Assembly (NCBI GenBank): GCA_002751075.1
Contig: NAOQ01000537.1
Location: 36,976 to 51,148 of the forward strand
From: Ichthyophonus hoferi
Taxonomy: Eukaryota; Opisthokonta; Ichthyosporea; Ichthyophonida; Ichthyophonidae
DNA length: 14,173 bases
Direction of reading: 5' to 3'
Shown here: in pieces, positions 1 to 7,551 of the stretch
Layout of the letters: every line of letters begins with the position of its first letter
How positions within the stretch are numbered: the stretch's first letter is position 1
Position numbers and translations under genes: made by a program
The notes under the pieces: model-generated
What the model saw: the letters and a program-made list of their open reading frames with translations, nothing else
What the model was told of the DNA's origin: nothing
Databases searched by the model: none

Positions 1-57
1 AAGGAGGAAAACCTTTATGAACAACAACCTTAAGTGGTGAAGATTCAATTATGCTCA

Positions 58-195
58 TCAAATGGAAGTGATTGTCGCATTAGCTACTAAAGGGCGCACC
101 AGACAGACCAAGGGGATAATCCTCTCCCCATAGTTCACATGAGCATCCACCTTAGGATCGTTGATGAACTTTTCAGTCCTTGTAGCATGCACCAT
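58..195 (-). other. Short coding-like island on the minus strand, possible gene remnant or terminal exon
   Basis: Reading leftwards from an ATG at 193-195 gives 45 codons to a TGA at 58-60, and the frame is also open upstream to about 225. The peptide includes FMVHATRTEKFINDPK and VNYGERIIPLVCLVRPL. Its residue composition and higher GC than the surroundings look protein-like, but I recognise no family. It could be the last exon of a minus-strand gene, a decayed fragment or chance. Confidence 0.2.
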
Positions 196-534
196 AAACC
201 CGATATTAAAATTTTCGCGTGTTCAGTAAAGTGGTAATGCTAATAACTTATTAGCTATTTAAAGTACATCAATTGGTTTATATTCAAAATCAAACTTCAT
301 TTTTTTTAAAAAAAAAAAGAAAAATCGCCTTATTAAAAAAAAATCGCCTTACTTTTGAGGATTCTAAAGGCCTAAATACTTTGATTCTCTGCGAGCGTTT
401 TGAATCGGCCATAGCACTCAAATTTCTTATTAAGCTGGTTAGTAGAATATATATAAATGTATAATTAAACTCGCTAGCACCATTTCCAGATGCAATAACG
501 CCGATTCAATTAGCCTATCATAATGTCCAATAAA

Positions 535-678
535 ATGTGCCCGCGCTCAACGCACGTGCTTTTTCAGGAAGTTGGGTCATTTTCATTGGGACAGAGGATT
601 CCCATGACGAACGCGCATTTGAGCTATTTCTCATCCAAACGTATGGTTATATCTTCGTGGAAACCGTACTTAATATAA
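535..678 (+). other. Short GC-richer open frame (47 codons), unrecognised
   Basis: ATG at 535 to TAA at 676-678. The stretch is much richer in GC than its flanks and contains a CACGTG at 553-558. The peptide (including FQEVGSFSLGQRIPMTNAH) matches nothing I know. It may equally be promoter DNA for the small frame that begins at 761, since a TATAAATA sits at 679-686. Confidence 0.15.
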
Positions 679-686
679 TATAAATA
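679..686 (+). promoter_or_regulatory. TATAAATA box candidate before the small frame at 761
   Basis: TATAAATA lies 75 bp before an ATG at 761 and just after a GC-richer stretch with CACGTG. This is promoter-like in layout, but no confirmed gene follows. Confidence 0.2.
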
Positions 687-760
687 CGGATGACCCCCCT
701 GAAATAGACAGAAATTTCTTTTTAAAATTTTTTTTTAAGGCTTGTTAACTAGAAGCAATT

Positions 761-856
761 ATGTCTATTATGAGTAGTAACACTAAGCATGAGGAAAATT
801 CTATTACTGGAACGTATGCTTACTGTCAAGTACGACGCCAGTACAGGCATAGTTAA
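761..856 (+). other. Possible orphan first exon or small frame (31 codons)
   Basis: ATG at 761 opens MSIMSSNTKHEENSITGT and runs to TAA at 854-856. A GTATGCTT at 814-821 is identical to the donor of NIC96 intron 1 (12544-12551), so this could be a short first exon of 53 nt. No matching downstream exon is recognisable in the AT-rich sequence that follows. The family is unknown. Confidence 0.15.
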
Positions 857-1677
857 TGTGCGTCATTTAAGTATGCATTACATATATTAGTACAGAACAA
901 AGCAGGCTAGAGGTGACGCACTACTTGCAGTTCTGGTTCTAGTTAATTGGTATTAATGTTATTTGTTTTACGTATTTCATTATTCCAGTAATGCATCACA
1001 ATTTTTTGGTTATTTTTATTGCCGTCTTAAAGTTATATCATTTATTTATAGACATTCATAACGATTGGTTCCAAGTTTATCTGGAATATTGTTGTTTAGG
1101 TGTATTAACACAATAATAGATTTTAGGTTAGAGTTTTAATACTTTCCAATTTTAAATAATCCTTACACCATTTGTGATGCTAAAAAAAGTATTTATCAAA
1201 TAGATTGTACAATCAGACCATCTAAACTAACAATATAGTATCTTATCATATCATGTCGTATCAGATCATCATACCAAATCTATGTAAAAATCGTAAATAC
1301 TGTGTAATTCTGAATAGACAATTAATGAAGATATTTACCATGTTTTTATATTTTAATAATGCAATTGCCACTGGTAGACTTTTCGTTTCAGTATGAATTT
1401 CTATCCAAGTTCTCTTATTGTCGGGCGTTTAGTGCAAATGAGCGAGACAATTATATATCCATATCAAATTCTTCAGTAAGCCAATCATAAGGTACTGTGC
1501 GGTTCTTCCTATTAGATCTGCTATAGTTAATAAGAGTACTTGACTGGATGTACGCATATTAAGCGAGCTTAACTTTTATATTGAATTTGCTAATTCTCAA
1601 CGTTAGATTGCACAGTATTATTTATAAAAGCTATTAATAAATAAATGGAGGTTCTACTGAGTTATACAGGTGTATGT

Positions 1678-1693
1678 ATTATCACGTGATAAT
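1678..1693. repeat. Perfect 16-bp palindrome centred on CACGTG
   Basis: ATTATCACGTGATAAT reads the same on both strands and holds an E-box-like CACGTG core at 1683-1688. It is immediately followed by another ATTATCAC-like half (about 1692-1699). No gene is visible nearby, so it may be a bHLH factor site of a gene I cannot see, or chance. Confidence 0.55.
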
Positions 1694-2665
1694 TATCACA
1701 TTTTTAAAGCTACGTTAGTGTGAATAGTTTTAGATTAATCAGATTCATTTCTATGCAATAATTTAAACAGCCCTAGAACAAGCAATGTTTTGACGCTCAC
1801 CTCAATGGTTTGCATAGTACAACAAGTAGTACTGGTAATGCTTACATTTTTAGACGGGTTTAGTTTGATCTTTAGGAATGAAGCCATGATAAAGTAATTC
1901 GATCTAGGATTACATTAAAATCGCTTTGCTATTTTGAGCAATCAAATGGATGAAAAATCATCAATGCCGTTTGCATCTTTATTAACAGCATAACCAGCAA
2001 TATAACAAGTCAATTAATAGTTGCTGGTTGAGTTATGGTTTTAAATAAACGTGTTTGAAAGTTTTATTTTAGTCTATTTGCGAGTAAATTTGCCAGATTG
2101 TGATTTAGTGTTTTATCGGTGTCGTGAGGTTTAACTGTCATTGTAGTTTTATAAAAAAAAAAATATATATAAATTGATATATTTAAATATTATCATTTGT
2201 AATGTTATGCAAAATCATATAAAGTTATGCTAAGTTTTAAACCAATAAAGTAAATTACGATTGTAGCAACGCAATGCCAAATATAGGAAGTCTCCAGAAA
2301 AAGGCCTTAAAAAAGCTCTGCGAGCAGAGTCCTAAAATAATGCGAATAATACGTAGAAATTAGGAATATAAAGTTATGACCAGTGAATATCCTTTATTCT
2401 AGTTATATTAATATAAACGAATTTACATTTTTTTTTTATAATATAAAAAAATGTTGTATTGCCTGCTTAGAAAAAACAAAGAAGTCTCAATAGTTTTTAT
2501 GTATCTAACTTATAGTTTTCAAAAGCAATGAACTGATGCAATGATAATTTACATCTTCAATATAATTGGGCTAATAAAAGAGCATTTGAGTTTCTCTTCA
2601 TTAGGGGGTGCCAGTTTTATAATGCCATGAAAAACAAATAATTATATAATTGTACGGAAAATCTA

Positions 2666-2703
2666 AAAATATATATATATAAATTAATAATAATAATAAT
2701 ATT
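2666..2703. repeat. AT dinucleotide and AAT trinucleotide run
   Basis: An (AT)n run passes into TTAATAATAATAATAATATT in the gene-free region. Simple-sequence repeat, no other signal. Confidence 0.85.
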
Positions 2704-3231
2704 CATACTAATTATATAAAAAATTCCGTATACTATATTACTACTTTAAATTATAGAGTTTTAAATGTAGAGTACATAATAATAAAGAGACCAATTAGAA
2801 TGTGCAATATGCGACTACGTGACGTTGTACCCTAAATTTGGATGGAAAAATGAAATGCAATACCTAAAATTTCACATGAACCAAGGACCCATTAAACAAT
2901 GTCCCAGCCCTAGGTGTGTTTGAACAACTCTAGTTACATAAGGCAGGGTTGTACAACATAACATAATATTTATAGTGTGTAATTTTATGTTTTGTGTTAT
3001 GGGTTGTCGCCTTTTTAATTATTATTGTTTAGATACTTTCAAGTCGGGTTCGTGAGTTATTTAATTTAACTACACCTATATCTCTAATATATATCTGTTA
3101 TGTTCAATTATCTTAATAGCAACATCAAAGCACACTATTTAGAATAGTTTCAGACATCTCGTTATCGGTTTATTTTACCTTTATATACTGCGCACTCTTC
3201 CGTTTTCTTTTGGCAAAACAAATTAGGTAGA

Positions 3232-3468
3232 ATGATATTTTCATACGGCAGACTACGGCTTTTTTCTGCCCTTGTACAACATTTTTTCTTTACCGAATGG
3301 AAAGTAGCAGGGGATGAAGACCCATTGAGTTCCTTAGAAGTCTGGGTTTTAGGTAGAACAGCCGATGGCACCGAGCATTTCTATCCATTAAAACTAGGAT
3401 TACGATCAGGTCAGTTGGATGTGGGGGGCTTTTTTTTGAAAAAGTTTTTTTTATATAAGAAAGGGTGA
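3232..3468 (+). other. Coding-like open frame of 78 codons, unrecognised, possibly decayed
   Basis: The frame opens at ATG 3232 and ends at TGA 3466-3468. Its middle third (VAGDEDPLSSLEVWVLGRTA, then DGTEHFYPLKLGLRSG) has varied residues and codons unlike AT-rich noise. It then degenerates into poly-T/poly-A encoded FFLKKFFLYKK. The opposite strand is also open over 3162-3371, so strand is uncertain. I do not recognise a domain. It could be a gene remnant, an exon of an unseen gene or chance. Confidence 0.2.
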
Positions 3469-3802
3469 AAAAATTAAAATGATATTAGCAAGCATTTAGC
3501 CATGCTTTCATGTGATCTGTTGTGGTGATATAAATCAAGTAATTATGGTTACACACAAGCAAGTGTACACTTTTGCATACACGCCCTCCTCAATGTGTAG
3601 ATACGCAATGTCACATTTAAGACACTTACCTATATGCTATTTACTCGTTGATATATATAGATCTCGTTATAGTCTTATATAGAGTAGGCTTGGTAGTAGC
3701 TAGCCTGAGGGTTACTCTTATCCTTGATCAGACAATTCAATTAGATATATATTTTTATGCAAATGCAAATGCATACGTTAGAACACGCAGGTTTTTTGAC
3801 AG
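3469..3802. other. Spacer left of the tandem array, nothing recognised
   Basis: AT-rich spacer. One tandem ATGCAA motif occurs at 3757-3774 (ATGCAAATGCAAATGCAT). The small open frame crossing this region enters the first array monomer and is not credible as a gene. Confidence 0.5.
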
Positions 3803-4530
3803 CAACCATGTTACATATTTTTTAAAATTTCTATTTTGTGTCTAACTCAATTTGTTGAGCCTACAGTGAATCCATCCGACATAGCAAAGCATTGATTTGG
3901 ATTTGGACATTTCTCGATCCAACATGCATATTATCATATATAATACGCCGAAGCCGAGCGTTGGATTCTCTTATTCGCATCAACCATGTTACATATATTA
4001 TAATATTTCTATTTTGTATATAATTATTTGGTTGAACCTACAACGAATCTCTCCGACACTGTAAAGCACTAATTTGGATTTAGACATTTTTCCATTCAAC
4101 ATGCATATTATAATAATAATATGTAATACTGTAATACCACCGAAGCCGAGCGTTGGGTTCTCTTATCCGCATCAACCATGTTACATATATTATAAATTTT
4201 CTGTTTTGTGTCTAATTATTTTGTTGAACCTACAGCGAATCCATCCGACACAGTAAAGCTTTGATTTAGATTTAGACATTTTTTCATCCAACATGCATAT
4301 TTATCACTTATAATACCACCGAAGCCGAGGGTTGGATTCTCTTCACCGCATTAACTATGTTACATATATTTTAAATTTTTTTTTTTTTTGTGTAATTATG
4401 TTGTTGAACCTACAGCGAATCCATCCGACACTGTAAAGCATTGATTTGGATTTGGACATTTTTCCATCCCACATGCATATTATCATATATAATACCACCG
4501 AAGCCGAGCGTTATATTCTCTTATCTGCAT
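3803..4530. repeat. Tandem array of four head-to-tail monomers of about 180 bp
   Basis: Four copies can be read directly: 3803-3980 (178 bp), 3981-4172 (192 bp), 4173-4351 (179 bp) and 4352-4530 (179 bp). Each begins near (C/T)AAC(C/T)ATGTTACATAT and passes through GTTGA(A/G)CCTACA, then (A/C)TCCGACA, then GATTT(G/A)GA and CATGCATATTAT. It then runs through CCGAAGCCGAG and ends TCTTxxxxGCAT. Copy 2 is longer because of extra AATAAT/GTAATACTG sequence after CATGCATATTA. The edges are abrupt: the preceding and following sequence does not resemble the monomer. The monomer has no convincing coding content. It is nucleosome-length like many satellites, but four copies is a short array, and a segmental mini-expansion or piece of a larger family elsewhere are equally possible. 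Confidence 0.92.
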
Positions 4531-4570
4531 CATTTACCGTCTTCTTCCATTGTAAATCATTTCCATGCTC

Positions 4571-4599
4571 ACCTGACCTTTTTTCAGGTATGCATACCT
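4571..4599. repeat. Overlapping palindromes just right of the tandem array
   Basis: AGGTATGCATACCT (4586-4599) is a perfect 14-bp palindrome. Its left half also pairs with an upstream arm: ACCTGA at 4571-4576 is inverted as TCAGGT at 4584-4589, so two mutually exclusive hairpins are possible. It lies 40-70 bp beyond the last monomer. Confidence 0.6.
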
Positions 4600-7445
4600 A
4601 CACAGGCACGAAAGAGAATCAAAACATTACTTTTACCTTTGAAAATTTTAATTTATTAATTCAACGTTCCTGTCTTTTTTCCCTCTGATATTGGTACCAC
4701 CAACTCCGTGGCATCCTAAGGCCTACCACCGTCACGAATATATATGGACCTAGGAAATGTGAAAAAAAAAGACATGCGGCTTATCCAGGGTTTCTTGATG
4801 CCCTATTTCCCGAATGGTGCCCTATGAAGATACCAATCAGAATTTAATCGTTAGTTTCGACTCAATTCATTGTGTTGATGTATCATTGTAATTGTGATCT
4901 GTAGTTTTAAACGTGGCATTGGACCGCTATTCCATACATATTTTAGAGGAAGAACCAAGTTTAGCAAGGAATTGAAAAATAATGAGCACCAGTTTTGAAT
5001 ATATAGTCAAATTTTAATTTTTTTTTATTGTAGTAGATGACAATTGGAGAATCCTTTCGTTATTGTAAGAGCTTACTGTTATATATATGTATGTTCTACA
5101 TTCTGATGTGTGAATGTGAAGGATAAGAGAAAAAAAAAACAGAAGGCAAGTTGGGTTAAAATATAATGAAAATCAATTAGAAAAATGGGTGCATTCAAAA
5201 GCTAGATGTAATCGCTTAATAAACAGTAGCTGTAATATTAAATCCGTTTGCTTTTGTGAAACATTCACATACCATTAGATTTGCTTTTCTTTTACTACTA
5301 AATGACTTGTGCCATTTTTTGTCGTTTCCTCCAGAGCATGTATGCATATACTGTATAGTATATATTTTTTTAACATTGAAATATGGAAGATAAAAATAGG
5401 TAACCTCTGTACAGTGTATCTGAATGAGGTGATATATAATGCTTTCAGATCTACCCTTTCCTTTGCATGATTAGTGGTTTGATTACGTATTTTCAGCAGG
5501 TCTTGAAAAAATATTACCTATGTACATATAATGCGATGTGACTCAGGGATCGAATCATTGCAGGATGCCGAGTGTTATCGAATCAGTAGTGTGAGTGATA
5601 ATTGAAGTATTATATTGCAATATAAGGCGAAATACATAACCATCTAGTTTGTTTTTTGTAATGAACCATTATGATAATTACAACAGACTATTGTAGAATC
5701 GGGTCAACACTTGGTTTAGATACATGAATTGAATTGCAACAAGTACTTGTAAGTCAGAAAAAAGTAACTTTGTAGCCTACATATAAAGGCGAGCAAGTGC
5801 CCTATCCACATTTACAATAAACTTAAACTATTAACTGCTTAAAAAATACTCGTCAAGGTGTGTGTTTATATTCAGGCCAGGTTCGACAAGTTGACAGCAC
5901 AAATGGCATGACATTTATACCGAAGATGGGACAGATTCTCTGGGAGTCCTAAATGCCGATAACATTTTTAAGTTTATTTTATTTTTCACAAACCAATTAT
6001 AACAAAAAAATTGGAATTTCTTGGGGGTGATCAGCAATTTAAGTGGCATATTTATTGGTTTCCAGTCACTATTATTGGTCGAACTTCTCGACGAAAAACC
6101 CCAACAATACTATTTCAAATTCGAAAGCTTGGGGAAAGCTTGTCCTAGTTATACCGATACTTTGAGTATGATTTTGAGATTTCGACGGAGTTCTAGAGAT
6201 CCTTCTAGAAGTTTTAAACACGAATTCTTTCGTTTCAAAGTGTCGATATGTTTTTCTGTAAATAGATTCGTAATGGGTAATAAATAAAATTTGATTAACA
6301 TCTTGGCCACTGTGGCGCAACTTCTGAACTTATCCTTGCCCTGAATAAGAAACGGCGGTAAGGCAGCATGGGGTTAGCCTACATGTACATACATACCATG
6401 ACATAATTCCTATTAACTCGAGCACAGGTAATACAGAGTAAATTTTAACTCGCAAAGAAGCACGAGTAAGAATAGTCAGAATGTGAGACACTAACTTTGA
6501 GATAAGATAAAATAAAAGTTATCAATTTCTTCATGGTCAGAAACGGAGTGGTCTACTAGTAGAAAATATTGCCTTAGCGACAACCGGCTATTTTAAAATT
6601 ATATGTCGTAATAATGTCAAGCATAATCTATGATAATCAGTACTACACTTTACTTGATCCTTATGTGGGGAACGTTTCAAAGACTGTGTTCTGTTCCTAA
6701 TTGGCTTTTGTTTTGACTACGCTACACTATTCATTAAATTTACATGTTTGTCCAGAACGTAATGGGAGTAAATTTGTTTTTTAACTTAAAATTATGAGTC
6801 TAAAATTAGTAAGACAAGAACAAAACACAAAGAAAACTTGAAAAAGTATAGGATATCCTTTAACAAATAATGATGGCACATCGATCACTGATTGCCTTAA
6901 CTGTCCACGTAATTATCTAGGTCTGAATTGAATTAATGATTGGCTATAATTAACGCTGATGTCATGTCACAACGTCATTTTTTAGAATCCTCCACATAAT
7001 ACATATTGCCCAGTTTAATTATGATAATTACTCATTATATCAACTTGTATTTAAACGTTAAAAAAAATAAAAATCTTAATGAGAACAAAGTACAATGCAA
7101 ATATTTTTTTAAACTGAATCTGGAGATAACAAACTAAAACTAACCAATTAAATTTGCTTGAAGCTTTTCTTCTCATTTCATTGGCAACATCCATAAAAGG
7201 TGAAAATAATTACCTATAGTATTTTGTTTTGGTGGTCAAGTAGAAGCTGTGGAACAGTTTATAATCTGATAGGATAATATGAATCTATTTAACTGTTTCT
7301 AATCTAGCATGGCACAGATAACTATTTTATTCAACTCGAGAGCACGGGTATTTGCTCAACATAATCCCAAATAACGTTTGGAACATAACTACCATTGGTT
7401 ACTACATTAAAAACGCTCAAACCAGTGCCCACTTCGTTAACTTCG
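4600..7445. other. Gene-free spacer upstream of the DUF2408 gene
   Basis: About 2.8 kb with no supported gene. A moderately GC-richer patch at 4690-4830 and another at 6021-6370 lack recognisable protein or RNA structure. The latter is open on both strands over roughly 6072-6287 and resembles no family I know. No tRNA A/B boxes in correct spacing were found. Confidence 0.55.
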
Positions 7446-7454
7446 TATAAAAAA
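7446..7454 (+). promoter_or_regulatory. TATA-like box upstream of the DUF2408 gene
   Basis: TATAAAAAA lies about 100 bp before the start codon at 7552, a distance compatible with fungal TATA-driven initiation. AT-rich context makes chance matches common, so this is only a candidate. A CCAAT pentamer at 7144-7148 lies much further upstream and is weaker still. Confidence 0.3.
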
Positions 7455-7551
7455 CATATATTGATCTTTCTAAAAACAACAAAAACTAATTAAGGAATTT
7501 CTTATTATTGCGATTTTGTCGCCTTAATAGTACAACATTTATATCCACAAA

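Larger units (their letters stand above)
857..3231. other. Gene-free AT-rich spacer
   Basis: No open frame of useful length and no family resemblance on either strand. Contents are the CACGTG palindrome at 1678-1693, the AT/AAT run at 2666-2703, poly-A and poly-T runs, and scattered TATA-like strings that cannot be told apart from base composition. I see no terminal inverted repeats or target-site duplications that would mark a transposon. Confidence 0.6.

Noticed and set aside
1-20. AAGGAGG followed by ATG, resembling a bacterial ribosome binding site
   Set aside because: The window has spliced nuclear genes of fungal families, so Shine-Dalgarno signals do not apply, and the frame after the ATG stops early.
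273-464. 63-codon plus-strand open frame
   Set aside because: Composed mostly of poly-A/poly-T encoded Lys and Phe runs; AT-rich noise. It includes a short AAAATCGCCTTA direct repeat from slippage.
3648-3845. 65-codon plus-strand open frame
   Set aside because: Hydrophobic low-information peptide that crosses the left edge of the tandem array; no family resemblance.
3841-4530. Monomer segment GGTTGAACCTACAGCGAATCC considered as a tRNA-like B box (SINE origin)
   Set aside because: It does not match the GGTTCGANNCC consensus well, no A box is found at the right distance, and there is no poly-A or T-run tail per unit.
4074-4688. Three short plus-strand frames sharing MDLDIFP-x-x-MHIII-like peptides
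   Set aside because: They are the same tandem monomer read in successive copies, so the similarity comes from the DNA repeat and not from protein conservation.
5860-5910. GGTTCGACAAG considered as part of a tRNA gene
   Set aside because: No A box upstream and no cloverleaf pairing could be drawn around it.
6021-6320. Overlapping 82-88 codon frames on both strands
   Set aside because: Both strands are open over the same bases, with no recognisable domain, splice layout or codon signal favouring one. Kept only as a note in the spacer description.
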